From: Symbiobacterium terraclitae
GTDB lineage: Bacteria; Bacillota; Sulfobacillia; Symbiobacteriales; Symbiobacteriaceae
Direction of reading: 5' to 3'
Length of the DNA: 64,000 nucleotides
NCBI RefSeq assembly: GCF_017874315.1
Contig: NZ_JAGGLG010000016.1
Coordinates: forward strand, 25,131 to 89,130
The translations under genes and the position numbers were made by a program. Positions 32,957 through 41,204 of this stretch are shown piece by piece (positions within the stretch are counted from its first letter, which is position 1; every line of letters begins with the position of its first letter). The notes under the pieces were generated by a model. That model searched no databases. It saw only the letters and a program-made list of their open reading frames with translations, and had not been told where the DNA came from.

Positions 32957-34201
32957 CTACCGCCCTCGGCGGCTGCGGAAGCCCTGGTGGCGCATCTGCT
33001 TCCGGGTGGTCGCGTCGAACGGCGCCGCGGTGATGACCTCGGCCTGCGCCCGCAGGGACGCCGCCTGCTCCGCAGCCCGGGCGTCGCCCGCCGCGGCCTG
33101 CGCCTCCAGGTCCTCGGCGGCCTGGATGAGCCGGAGGGCCGCACCCTGCAGGTCGCCCCGATCGGCCAGCTCGACGGCCTCGTCCCACGCCGTGCTGGCC
33201 TGGCTGAGCCGCACCTGCCGCATCACCGCCTCGTCAGGCGGCTCGCTGAGGCGAGCCGGGTCGTCGGTGACCGACAGCGCCACCTCCGCGGAGACGGTGG
33301 AGGGCTCGCCGCCCGGGGTCGCGGGCAGGTAGCCCAGTACCACCCGCCCCAGCCTCCCGTCTGCGGGCGGAGCCGCGACGGCCAGCCGGAACAGGACGCT
33401 CTTGGCCTCGCCCCCGTACAGGTCGGGCAGCACCACCTGCACCCGCTGCGGGTTCCCCTGCGGCCGGTACCCGACCACGTCGGTGACCGCGACGCCGGGC
33501 TCCACCTCCACCCGCAGCTGCAGCCCCTGCACGGCCACCTCCAGCAGCCCCTGCAGCTCACGGCGGAACATCTCGGGGATCTTGTCGGGGTCCTCAATGT
33601 AGTGGAAGTTGCCGCCGCCGGCCTCCGCCAGGGCGACCAGCAGGTCCTCGTTGAAGTCCGCGCCGACGCCCATGGTGCTGAGCCCGAGGCCCTTCTCCCG
33701 CCAGGCCCTGGCCCAGCCCACCAGCGTTTCGGGCTCCGTCACGCCCACGTTGGCCAGGCCGTCGGTCATGAGCAGCACGCGGCTGACCACCCCCGGCCCG
33801 GCGTGTGACCTGATCTGCTGCATGCCTGTCGCCAGGCCGCCGCTCAGGTTGGTGGAGCCGCCGGCGGCGATCCCGGACAGCATCGCCTTGAGGGCGTCCT
33901 TCTGTGCCACGGGCTGGCTGGGCAGCGGCACCGTCACCTCGTCGTCGTAGGTGACCACGGCCAGCCGGTCCGCGTGTCCCACCTGATCCACCAGGAAGCG
34001 GAGCGCCTGCTTCGTGAAGTGGAGCTTCGCCCCGTGCATGGAGCCCGACCGGTCCACCACCGCGGCCAGGTTGAGCGGCGGGCGGCCCCCGGCGTCCCCG
34101 GCCGGCGGCGCGGTGATGGTGACCAGCAGGTAGAGCACGCCGCCCGCGGGGCTGATGCAGGTACGGTCCAGCTGGGCGCAGAGGGTGAGCGAATGGGTCA
34201 T
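32957..34201 (-). CDS. von Willebrand factor A (VWA) domain protein
   Basis: 414 aa. Residues 1-35 form a beta-sandwich start (LTLCAQLDRTCISPAGGVLY), the VWA domain at about 43-215 has an intact metal-ion-dependent adhesion site (DRSGSMHG; TNLSGG; MTDGLANVG), followed by a beta-rich domain (about 230-340) and an Ala/Glu/Arg-rich helical tail with basic end RSRRGR. No signal peptide, so cytoplasmic. Such proteins often scaffold chaperone or stress complexes. ATG 34201 follows ggaggt. It shares an 18-base palindrome with the yhaO-yhaN upstream region, hinting at a common regulator. Confidence 0.87.
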   Translation of the reverse strand: MTHSLTLCAQLDRTCISPAGGVLYLLVTITAPPAGDAGGRPPLNLAAVVDRSGSMHGAKLHFTKQALRFLVDQVGHADRLAVVTYDDEVTVPLPSQPVAQKDALKAMLSGIAAGGSTNLSGGLATGMQQIRSHAGPGVVSRVLLMTDGLANVGVTEPETLVGWARAWREKGLGLSTMGVGADFNEDLLVALAEAGGGNFHYIEDPDKIPEMFRRELQGLLEVAVQGLQLRVEVEPGVAVTDVVGYRPQGNPQRVQVVLPDLYGGEAKSVLFRLAVAAPPADGRLGRVVLGYLPATPGGEPSTVSAEVALSVTDDPARLSEPPDEAVMRQVRLSQASTAWDEAVELADRGDLQGAALRLIQAAEDLEAQAAAGDARAAEQAASLRAQAEVITAAPFDATTRKQMRHQGFRSRRGR

Positions 34202-34241
34202 GGTGATCGACCTCCCTTCGCGCCCAGCGTAGCGCACGCCG

Positions 34242-34259
34242 GTGACAGCCTGCTGTCAC
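34242..34259. promoter_or_regulatory. GTGACA-N6-TGTCAC palindrome before the VWA gene
   Basis: Arms gtgaca (34242-34247) and tgtcac (34254-34259), spacer gcctgc, 41 bases before the start of the VWA gene. Arms and spacer length are identical to the site at 20986-21003. Confidence 0.55.
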
Positions 34260-34352
34260 TCCGTGCCGCGGTCGGTCTCGCTCATGTTGCCTTCCGGGGT
34301 GTCCGGGGCGAGTCTGCACCCGGTCACCGGCCTGTGCGAAGTCCGCACGGGA

Positions 34353-35891
34353 TCACCATGCAGCCGGCAGCTGCATCACCTCGACCCCGTGCCAGCGGGC
34401 GAACTCGTGCAGGGCCTTCTCCAGCGAGCGCCGCAGACCCCGGCGGTCGCCCGCGCCCGGCTCCAGCTGCAGGCGGTTCACGATCAGCACGCCGTTCTTC
34501 CGGTCCAGCTTCGGGTCCATGCGGCCGACCAGGCTGTCGCCGTAGAGGATCGGCATGGCGTAGTAGCCGTAACGCCGCTTCTCGGCCGGGGTGTAGACCT
34601 CCCACGTGTAGTCGAAGCCGAACAGGTCCTGCAGCCGCTCGCGGCGCCAGAGCAGGTTGTCCAGCGGCGCCAGAAAGCGGACGGTCCGCCTCGGCGCCCA
34701 GTCCTCCGCCGCCTCCAGATACGGCTGGTCCGCCGCCAGGGCAAAGTAGTGCCGCCGCACCCCCTCGACAGCCACCTCCACCCACTCGCCGGCCCGCACC
34801 TTCTCCTCCGCCAGCGCCCGCCGCCTGGCGGCGGTGTAGCTCTGCCAGCCGAAGCGGAAGTCGCCCAGGTCCACCAGGCGGAAGGCTCGCATGTACTTGT
34901 CCAGCAGGAACCGCTGCCACTCGGCCTCGCCCTCGGCCACGTGGGGCGCCGACCAGGGGCGCGAGACGTCACCCTCGGTCAGCACCGGGCCGCCGCTGCG
35001 GTTTCCGGTTCCCCCACCGGTCCCGTGACCCTCGCTGACTCCGGTGCCCCCGCTGGTCGCTGGACCCTCGCTGTCACCGGTACCCCCGCTGGTCCCGGGA
35101 CCCTCGCTGTCACCGGTACCCCCGCTGGTCCCGTGACCCTTGCTGTCACCGGTACCCCCGCTGGTCCCGTGACCCTCGCCGACATCGGTGGCCCCGCTGT
35201 CGCCGACCACCTCGCCGCTGCTGCCGGCGCAGTCGCCGAGCAGCGGTGAACGGAGGCTGTTCAGATCGCCCGGCAGGCGGGCCTTGACCTCGTCCGGGAC
35301 CACCCGCTCGGCCAGGTCGTACCACTTCTCGTTCCCGTCCCGGCGGGCGACGAAGATCTCGCCGCCCAGCCAGAGCAGGTCGATGGCCCTGCCCGAAGCC
35401 TTCGACGCCTTGTCGGGCGGGTTGTAGCCGATGCCCATCAGCCGCGGGCCGTCGTTGCCCACGGCCCGGGGCGGCAGGGGACCCTCCCGCTGCAGCTGGC
35501 TCAGCACCTCGGCCATGCTGCCGGCGAGCGTCGCCCTTGCGGGCAGCTGCCGGGCAGCCAGCATGATGGGCCAGAAGTCCGGCAGGTCGCGCATGGGCAG
35601 CACGCAGCGGGCGTTGGCCAGGTACTCGAAGGCATCGCCGGAGGCGAACAGCCCGTCCAGCATCCCAGGCCGGTAGCCGCCCACGCGGTTGCGCAGGACC
35701 AGGTGATGGTTGCGCTCCACCACCGCGATGGGGTCGAGCTGCACCGCCTCCAGCCGCTCCAGCGCCCGCACGACGCCGCGGCGTCCCCTCAGCTCCTTCA
35801 CCCACGGCTGGATCACCCCCGGCACCTCCAGCAGCCCCTGCGTGAAGAGCAGGAAGCGGCGGGCGGCAGTCCTCGAAACCCGAACAACCAC
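34353..35891 (-). CDS. YcaQ/AlkX-like winged-helix DNA glycosylase with a minisatellite insert
   Basis: 512 aa. N-terminal FTQGLLEVPG, VVRALERLEAVQLDPIAVVERNHHLVLRNRV and FEYLANARCVLPMRDLP (about 10-110) match the family of E. coli YcaQ, a glycosylase that unhooks DNA interstrand crosslinks; the C-terminal APLDNLLWRRERLQDLFGFDYTWEVY and GYYAMPILYGDSLVGRMDPK are also family-typical. In between, about residues 210-310, lie 12-residue Gly/Thr/Ser repeats (GHGTSGGTGDSE), absent from relatives. GTG 35891 follows ggagg by 7 bases. A near-perfect LexA box lies 79 bases upstream, fitting an SOS-induced repair role. Confidence 0.87.
   Translation of the reverse strand: MVVRVSRTAARRFLLFTQGLLEVPGVIQPWVKELRGRRGVVRALERLEAVQLDPIAVVERNHHLVLRNRVGGYRPGMLDGLFASGDAFEYLANARCVLPMRDLPDFWPIMLAARQLPARATLAGSMAEVLSQLQREGPLPPRAVGNDGPRLMGIGYNPPDKASKASGRAIDLLWLGGEIFVARRDGNEKWYDLAERVVPDEVKARLPGDLNSLRSPLLGDCAGSSGEVVGDSGATDVGEGHGTSGGTGDSKGHGTSGGTGDSEGPGTSGGTGDSEGPATSGGTGVSEGHGTGGGTGNRSGGPVLTEGDVSRPWSAPHVAEGEAEWQRFLLDKYMRAFRLVDLGDFRFGWQSYTAARRRALAEEKVRAGEWVEVAVEGVRRHYFALAADQPYLEAAEDWAPRRTVRFLAPLDNLLWRRERLQDLFGFDYTWEVYTPAEKRRYGYYAMPILYGDSLVGRMDPKLDRKNGVLIVNRLQLEPGAGDRRGLRRSLEKALHEFARWHGVEVMQLPAAW
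35019..35198. repeat. Five tandem 36-bp units inside the glycosylase gene
   Basis: Units begin ggtcccgtgaccctcgctg at 35019, 35055, 35091, 35127 and 35163, each 36 bases (12 codons); a degraded sixth lies at about 34985-35018. Units three and four differ from each other at only a few positions. They encode G-H/P-G-T-S-G-G-T-G-D-S-E on the minus strand. Confidence 0.9.
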
Positions 35892-35969
35892 GGGCCCTCC
35901 TCCCTTCGGCGGCATCCGGCGGCCCTCATCCGGCGCGGCCGCCACGTTTCGGTACTCCCTTCGCCGAAC

Positions 35970-35983
35970 CGAACTTATGTTCC
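35970..35983. promoter_or_regulatory. LexA (DinR-type) SOS box before the glycosylase gene
   Basis: cgaacttatgttcc matches the Gram-positive consensus CGAAC-N4-GTTCG at 9 of 10 defined positions. It lies 79 bases upstream of the GTG start at 35891, where a promoter would be expected. Confidence 0.7.
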
Positions 35984-36311
35984 TGCCGAACATCGACAAC
36001 GCGACCGGCGCCCTTCTGAAGGGGCGATCGCCCTCGCCTTCGCCGGCCTGCAGATCCGGCCCTTGCCCTGCCCGGGCGCCGCGCTAGCCGCCGACCCCCG
36101 TGCCCACCGCCCCACCGACGGCTCCCGACCCCACCAAACCGCCAATAGCACCCGTCCCCGCAGGCCCGCGGCCCCGGTGGCTCGCTTCGACGGTCTCGCC
36201 CACGCATGGCAGGACCGCCTCATGCTGTGCCAGATCCTGTCTACCGCTCCTCGGTGAGTCGGTCTACTGGATTCTCGGTGATCCGGCATGCTGGATTCGT
36301 GTGACCGGGAG

Positions 36312-36373
36312 AAATACGGGGAAATCCTCCCCGTATTTTCCACGAACTACAGGGAGCCTCTCCCCATATTTCC
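36312..36373. repeat. Dispersed palindromic element, copy B
   Basis: Perfect 11-bp hairpin AAATACGGGGA-aatcc-TCCCCGTATTT, then about 22 bases later CTCCCCATATTTCC. Aligns over its length with copy A at 14232-14294; differences are mostly paired changes that keep the stem. Confidence 0.68.
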
Positions 36374-36504
36374 GTTATGTTAACTTGGTCCTGGCCAACT
36401 CCCAGCAGAACGTTGTCGCGTTCTGTCGAAAACGATTTCCCAAAGACCGGGGCACCTGGCTCGAGGTTCCTCCAGCCCCACCAAGCGGCGCGATATGGTT
36501 CCGG

Positions 36505-36536
36505 TTTCCCTGCATTTCGTGCAAAATGCAGGGAAA
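36505..36536. repeat. Perfect 13-bp inverted repeat
   Basis: Arms tttccctgcattt (36505-36517) and aaatgcagggaaa (36524-36536), loop cgtgca. Followed by acctatattcccagc, which resembles the right end of the dispersed element. Not next to a stop codon, so not an obvious terminator. Confidence 0.6.
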
Positions 36537-36701
36537 TGCTACCTATATTCCCAGCAGCGGCATCGGCCAGCAAGGGATGAACGGCATGCGTGCAACGAGA
36601 GCGAGTTGTCGTATCGATGCTTGGACAACAGACGGGCGCCGGTGGTCACCATGCGACGGCGAAGGCGGGAGCCGCCCGGAAAAGGGGATGTCCAATACAT
36701 G

Positions 36702-36734
36702 AGGCGGTCTCGCCCATGAACAGCGAGACCGCCT
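36702..36734 (-). terminator. Terminator of the small membrane protein gene
   Basis: Arms aggcggtctcgc (36702-36713) and gcgagaccgcct (36723-36734) pair perfectly, 9-base loop, 15 bases after the stop of the gene at 36750. Confidence 0.7.
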
Positions 36735-36749
36735 TGGTGCGACCGATGG

Positions 36750-37079
36750 CTAGAAGTCCAGCACCGTGAAGGGCAGGAACAGCCAGTAGTCATCGATGTT
36801 CAGCACCGCCAGCCACCACAGGGCAACGCCGAGGGCCGCAGCGGCTGCGGAGTGCCACCAGGCCCTGATGAGCCTGTACGAGTGACCCAGGGCGAGCAGA
36901 ACCAGCACGAACGTGAGGCTGAGCACCAGGAGACCGATCGTATAACCGCTCAGGAAGCTGCAGACATACGAAGACAGGGCCGCCCACCAGTACCACCGGG
37001 GCTTCCCCGACACCCCCAGACCGATCGCAACCAGCGTAAACGGAACAAGCGCCCAGAAGAGGACAGCGACGATCGCCAT
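36750..37079 (-). CDS. Small integral membrane protein, unknown function
   Basis: 109 aa, no family recognised. Four predicted membrane helices: IVAVLFWALVPFTLVAIGLG, YWWAALSSYVCSFLSGY, TIGLLVLSLTFVLVLLALG and AAAAALGVALWWLAVL, with short charged loops (SGKPRW; SYRLIRAW). The C-terminus DDYWLFLPFTVLDF is outside or in a re-entrant loop. ATG 37079 follows gggggagtgcga. It is divergent from the GIY-YIG fusion gene, 132 bases away. Confidence 0.7.
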   Translation of the reverse strand: MAIVAVLFWALVPFTLVAIGLGVSGKPRWYWWAALSSYVCSFLSGYTIGLLVLSLTFVLVLLALGHSYRLIRAWWHSAAAAALGVALWWLAVLNIDDYWLFLPFTVLDF

Positions 37080-37145
37080 TCGCACTCCCCCCACCCCGAA
37101 GGTATCCGGCAACCGCCTCAAGTCAAGCGTACCACAAACGGCGCC

Positions 37146-37193
37146 TTGACCGGTACTCAAACATTGCGCTATGATGTCTATGCATTCCTAGAC
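37146..37193 (+). promoter_or_regulatory. Promoter and inverted repeat of the GIY-YIG fusion gene
   Basis: -35 TTGACC (37146-37151), 18-base spacer, -10 TATGAT (37170-37175). An inverted repeat GTCTA-N8-TAGAC (37176-37193) covers the start site, and the 10-mer atgatgtcta occurs twice (37171-37180, 37202-37211), the second copy ending at the ATG. The mRNA leader would be about 30 bases without a clear ribosome site. Confidence 0.6.
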
Positions 37194-37211
37194 GAATCGA
37201 GATGATGTCTA

Positions 37212-38438
37212 ATGATTGACTCCGACCTCCTGACTGGCGCCTCGCTGGACGAGCTGAAGCAAGGCTACCGGGAATCGGCCGAGGCCTACACGTGCATTTG
37301 CTGCGGGCAGCGCGTCGAAAAGGGCGTCGTCTACCCGGTCGGCGACCGCCTCTACGAGGCCCAACGGTACATCCGGCACCACATCGCCGCCGCCCACGGG
37401 TCGGTCTTCGCCCACCTGGTCGGCCTGGACAAGCCGGCCCACGGCCTCTCTGACCTGCAGCGGCGGCTGCTCACGCTGCTTTACGATGGCCGCAGCGACG
37501 ATGAGATCAAGAAGGCGCTCGGAGCAGGCTCCCTCTCCACCATCCGCAACCACCGGTTCATCCTGCGGGAAAAGGAGCGGCAGGCCCGGCTCTTCCTCGC
37601 CATCATGGAACTCCTGAACGAGCGGCTGACCGGCGACGAGACGACCGGTGGCCGGACCCGCAGCCGGGCCGGCCGGGCTGCGTCCGGGGAGGCGCAGGGC
37701 GCCGGCGGCCGGTCCGGCTCCGGTGAGGGCGCAGGCGATGGCCGCGCCGTCCGGGGGCGGCCCCGCGGCGCAGCGAGCGACCAGGAAATCCTGGCCAGGT
37801 ACTTCCCCCACGGCCTCGAGGGCCCGCTCCAGCACTTCGGCGGATCTACCCCCATGAAGCACAAGCGCATCATCGCCGCGGCGGTGGCCGGGCGCTTCGC
37901 CCCCGGGCGCCGGTACAGCGAGCGCGAGGTCAACGAGATTCTGGAACCCATCGCCGAGGACTACGTTTTGCTGCGCCGGCTCCTCGTCGACTTCGGGTAC
38001 CTCAGCCGGCTGCCCGACGGCAGCCAGTACTGGCGCAGCGAAACCGATCAAGAAAGGGTGAGCCCCGTGGATCGCAGGAAAGAGCTGAAGCGCCTCGCCC
38101 GGGAGGCCAAGGCCGAGGGCGGGGTCTTCCAGGTGCGCAATACAAAGAACGGGATGGTCTGGATCGGGGTCACGCCCAACTTTCGCTCCCTGAACGGGCA
38201 TCGGTTCCAGCTGGAGATGGGCTCGCACAAGAACAAGGAACTCCAGCAGGCGTGGAACGAGTTCGGCCCCGATGCCTTCGTCTTCGAGCCGCTCGAGACG
38301 CTGGAGGAGCCCGAGACCGGCTACTTCGACCGGGACGACGCCCTGAAGAAGTTGAAGCGGAAGTGGCTGGAGAAGCTGCAGCCATTCGGCGACCGTGGGT
38401 ATAATCTTCCCAGTGAACTGGACGAGGGGAACCGTTAG
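37212..38438 (+). CDS. Four-part fusion: Cys/His module, LuxR-like HTH, DUF2087, GIY-YIG domain
   Basis: 408 aa. Residues 25-65 hold CICCGQ and HHIAAAH, a possible metal site. About 75-135 is a LuxR/sigma-like helix-turn-helix (LSDLQRRLLTLLYDGRSDDE). A low-complexity Gly/Arg/Ala linker follows (142-185). About 214-275 matches DUF2087 (KRIIAAAVAGRFAPGRRYSE, LLRRLLVDFGYLSRLPDGS). About 285-400 is a GIY-YIG-type domain of the Firmicute kind: GGVFQVRNTKNGMVWIGVTP, LNGHRFQLEMGSHKNKELQQ, WNEFGPDAFVFEPLE, GDRGYNLPSE. In it the GIY tripeptide reads GVF and YIG reads WIG. It looks like a transcription regulator joined to a possibly inactive nuclease fold. Confidence 0.8.
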   Translation: MIDSDLLTGASLDELKQGYRESAEAYTCICCGQRVEKGVVYPVGDRLYEAQRYIRHHIAAAHGSVFAHLVGLDKPAHGLSDLQRRLLTLLYDGRSDDEIKKALGAGSLSTIRNHRFILREKERQARLFLAIMELLNERLTGDETTGGRTRSRAGRAASGEAQGAGGRSGSGEGAGDGRAVRGRPRGAASDQEILARYFPHGLEGPLQHFGGSTPMKHKRIIAAAVAGRFAPGRRYSEREVNEILEPIAEDYVLLRRLLVDFGYLSRLPDGSQYWRSETDQERVSPVDRRKELKRLAREAKAEGGVFQVRNTKNGMVWIGVTPNFRSLNGHRFQLEMGSHKNKELQQAWNEFGPDAFVFEPLETLEEPETGYFDRDDALKKLKRKWLEKLQPFGDRGYNLPSELDEGNR

Positions 38439-38514
38439 CCGCGCCCCGTCAGCATGGGGGCTGATGGCAGCGACCCCCGCCGGCAGCGGCAACCCCTCCT
38501 GTACGGGAGCGTGA

Positions 38515-39255
38515 GTGATCGTGCTCGTCACCGTCCTGGGCCGCTATTCCCCGTACGCGCCGGCAGGCGGCGCGTGCCCCGGCTTCCTGGTGCAGTCCGG
38601 CGGGGTGAACCTCATGCTGGACGGCGGCAACGGCACCGTGTCCCGCCTGCAGCAGCAGGTGGCGGCGGCCGACCTGACCGCCGTGCTGGTCTCGCACCTG
38701 CACCCCGATCACACGGCCGACCTGCACAGCCTCCAGTACCTGATGGCGCACCAGGCCCCCGACCGGGAGCCGCTCCCGGTCTACGCGCCGGACGTGGCGA
38801 ACCCCGACCGGCACTGGCTGGAGCCGACCTCCTTCGGCGCCCGCTGGATCCGCCTGCTCCCCTTGCCGGTGGACGAGGGCATCGCCTTCGGCCACGTGCG
38901 GGTGTTCTTCGCCCGCACGGACCACCCGGAGCCCTGCTGGGCGATGCGCATCACCGACGGCAGCCGCACGCTCGTCTACACGGCCGACACCGGGACCGGG
39001 GTCGACCTGGCCCCCTTCGCGGCCGGGGCGGACCTGCTGATCGCGGAGTCCACCTTCGTCGCGGCCAACGGGCAGAGGCGGAAGGGGCACATGCTGGCCG
39101 CCGAGGCCGCCGACCTGGCCAGGCGGGCCGGGGTGAAGCGGCTCCTCCTCACCCACTTCAGCCCGCACACCCCGATCGCCGAAGCCGAGGCGGAGGCCCG
39201 CGCCGTCTTCCCGGCAGCGGAGGCGGCGGTGGAACTGCGGACGTACCTGGTTTGA
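38515..39255 (+). CDS. Metallo-beta-lactamase-fold hydrolase (RNase Z-like/CPSF-like small form)
   Basis: 246-aa MBL-fold protein. Metal-binding motif SHLHPDHTADL near residues 60-70, third site in YTADTGTGVDL and LIAEST, final His in LLLTHFSPHT. This arrangement occurs in YhfI-type and RNase Z-like hydrolases; the C-terminal GHMLAAEAADLARRAGVKRL fits. Substrate unknown; candidates are cyclic nucleotides, phosphodiesters or tRNA ends. Start GTG 38515 after gggagcgtga. A hairpin follows 9 bases after its stop. Confidence 0.85.
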   Translation: MIVLVTVLGRYSPYAPAGGACPGFLVQSGGVNLMLDGGNGTVSRLQQQVAAADLTAVLVSHLHPDHTADLHSLQYLMAHQAPDREPLPVYAPDVANPDRHWLEPTSFGARWIRLLPLPVDEGIAFGHVRVFFARTDHPEPCWAMRITDGSRTLVYTADTGTGVDLAPFAAGADLLIAESTFVAANGQRRKGHMLAAEAADLARRAGVKRLLLTHFSPHTPIAEAEAEARAVFPAAEAAVELRTYLV

Positions 39256-39263
39256 GCACTGCA

Positions 39264-39291
39264 GGGCCGGCGCCCATCCGGGCGCCGGCCC
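39264..39291. terminator. Terminator between MBL hydrolase and acs
   Basis: Perfect 12-bp arms gggccggcgccc (39264-39275) and gggcgccggccc (39280-39291), loop atcc, between convergent genes. Confidence 0.75.
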
Positions 39292-39297
39292 ATCAGC

Positions 39298-41190
39298 TTA
39301 CTCCTCGATCGTCGTCAGGTCGCCCGGGTCGAGCCCCAGCTCCTGTGCCTTCAGCACCCGGCGCAGGATCTTGCCCGACCGGGTCTTCGGCAGCGACGGC
39401 ACGAAGGCGATCTCCGCCGGGGTGGCGATGGCGCCCAGGTGGTGGCGCACGTGGCCGATGAGGGCGTGGGCCAGCTGGTCGCTGGGCTCGTGCCCCTTCC
39501 GCAGGATGACGAAGGCCTTGATCGCCTCGCCCTTCACCGGGTCAGGCTTGCCGATCACCGCCGCCTCGCCCACGGCCGGGTGGCTCACCAGCGCCGACTC
39601 CACGTCCGCGGTGCCGATGCGGTGGCCGGCGACGTTGAGCACGTCGTCCGCCCGGCCGAGGACGGCGATGTAGCCCTCCTCGTCCACCGTCGCCACGTCG
39701 CCCGAGGTGTAGACGCCGGGAATCGTCTGCCAGTAAGCCTCGTACCTTTGCCGGTCGCCCCAGATGGTGCGGAACATGTGGGGCCAGGCCCCCCGCAGGC
39801 AGAGCAGCCCGCCCTTGTTGGGGGCGACGGGGCGCCCCTCCCGGTCCAGCACCTCGGCCCGGATGCCGGGGAAGGGGCGTCCGGCCCGGCCCGGCTTCAC
39901 GTCCATGCAGGGCAGCGTGCCGATGGTGGGCGCCGCGGTCTCGGTCTGCCACCAGTTGTCCAGCACCGGTCCCCGCCGCTGCATGATGTGCTCGTACGCC
40001 CAGAGCTGCGCCTCGGGGTTGAGCGGCTCACCGGCGCAGACCATCAGCTTCAGGCTGGAGAGGTCGTACTTCCGCGGGTGCTCCGGGCCCATCCGCATGA
40101 ACATGCGCACGGCGGTGGGGGCCGTGTAGAGCTTGCTCACCTGGAGCCGCTCCACGATCTCCCACACGATGCCCGGGTGCGGGTAGTCGGGCGCCCCCTC
40201 CCGCACGACGATGGTGGAGCCGTTCACGAACGGCCCGTAGACCATGATGGAGTGGCCGACGATCCAGCCGATGTCCGACGTGCACCAGTAGATGTCGTTC
40301 TCCTGGATGTCGCAGGCCATGCGCCAGAGGTGCGTCGTCCCCACCATGTAGCCGCCGTGGGTGTAGGCGGTCCCCTTGGGCTTGCCGGTGGAGCCCGAGG
40401 TGTAGAGGATGAAGAGCCAGTCCTCGCTCTCCATCACCTCGCACGGGGTGTCCGGCGACCCGCGGGAGACGAGCTCGCCGAAGTCGATCTCCCGCTCAGC
40501 CAGCTCCACGGCGGGGGTGGCGCGGCGGTGGACCACCACGTGCTCCACCTGGGGGTTGCCCTCCACCGCCTCGTCTACGATGGACTTCAGGTCGATCCGC
40601 CGCCCCCGCCGGTAGCCGACGTCGGCGCAGAGCACCACCTTGGCGCCGGCGTCCTCGATGCGCTGCCTGAGGGCCCCGGCGCCCAGGCCGGCGTAGACGA
40701 CGCTGTGGATCGCCCCGATGCGGGCGCAGGCCAGCATCGCCATGATCCCCTCGGGCGTGAGCGGCATGTAGATGACCACCCGGTCGCCCTTCCGGACGCC
40801 CAGCTCCTTCAGCCCGCCGGCCAGCCGGGCCACCGCGCGCCGGAGCATCTGGTAGGTGAAGATGCGCTCCGCGCCGTCCTCCCCCAGCCAGATCAGGGCC
40901 GCCTTGTTCCTGCGGGCGCCGTCGGCGTGCCGGTCGAGGGCGTTGTAGCAGATGTTGGTCTGCCCGCCCACGAACCAGCGGGCGTTGGGCGCCTCCCCCT
41001 CCACCACCCGGTCGAAGGGGCGGAACCAGTCCACCTCCTCGCGCGCCACGCGGCCCCAGTACCCCTCCATGTCAGCCATCACGGACTCGTAGTAGGCGTC
41101 GTAGTCGGTGACGTGGGCAGACCGGGCCAGCTCCGGGGGAGGGGCGATGCGCCCGCTCCCCTGGAGCAGCTGTGCGAACTGCGCCTCCAT
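39298..41190 (-). CDS. acs: Acetyl-CoA synthetase (AMP-forming)
   Basis: 630-aa enzyme making acetyl-CoA from acetate, ATP and CoA. P-loop-like ILYTSGSTGKPKGTAYTHGG near residue 265, WWQTETAAPTIGTLP with the acetate-pocket Trp, YTSGDVA, GRADDVLNVAGHRIGTADVE and the catalytic Lys in PKTRSGKILRRVLK near the C-terminus. TETAAPT replaces the usual TETGG, so propionate or another short acid is possible. It is the last gene after the DUF4212 and acetate permease genes, 14 bases downstream, making acetate the most likely substrate. Lys acetylation by a GNAT enzyme is a common control of Acs, and two GNAT genes lie in this window. Confidence 0.93.
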   Translation of the reverse strand: MEAQFAQLLQGSGRIAPPPELARSAHVTDYDAYYESVMADMEGYWGRVAREEVDWFRPFDRVVEGEAPNARWFVGGQTNICYNALDRHADGARRNKAALIWLGEDGAERIFTYQMLRRAVARLAGGLKELGVRKGDRVVIYMPLTPEGIMAMLACARIGAIHSVVYAGLGAGALRQRIEDAGAKVVLCADVGYRRGRRIDLKSIVDEAVEGNPQVEHVVVHRRATPAVELAEREIDFGELVSRGSPDTPCEVMESEDWLFILYTSGSTGKPKGTAYTHGGYMVGTTHLWRMACDIQENDIYWCTSDIGWIVGHSIMVYGPFVNGSTIVVREGAPDYPHPGIVWEIVERLQVSKLYTAPTAVRMFMRMGPEHPRKYDLSSLKLMVCAGEPLNPEAQLWAYEHIMQRRGPVLDNWWQTETAAPTIGTLPCMDVKPGRAGRPFPGIRAEVLDREGRPVAPNKGGLLCLRGAWPHMFRTIWGDRQRYEAYWQTIPGVYTSGDVATVDEEGYIAVLGRADDVLNVAGHRIGTADVESALVSHPAVGEAAVIGKPDPVKGEAIKAFVILRKGHEPSDQLAHALIGHVRHHLGAIATPAEIAFVPSLPKTRSGKILRRVLKAQELGLDPGDLTTIEE

Positions 41191-41204
41191 CGGTCACACC
41201 CCCG

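Larger units (their letters stand above)
35892..36749. other. 858-base gap with LexA box and palindromic elements
   Basis: No gene is supported. From left to right it holds the control region of the glycosylase gene with a LexA box (35970-35983), a Pro/Arg-coding-looking but startless GC-rich stretch to about 36230, palindromic element copy B (36312-36373), a perfect 13-bp hairpin (36505-36536) and a terminator (36702-36734). Confidence 0.6.
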
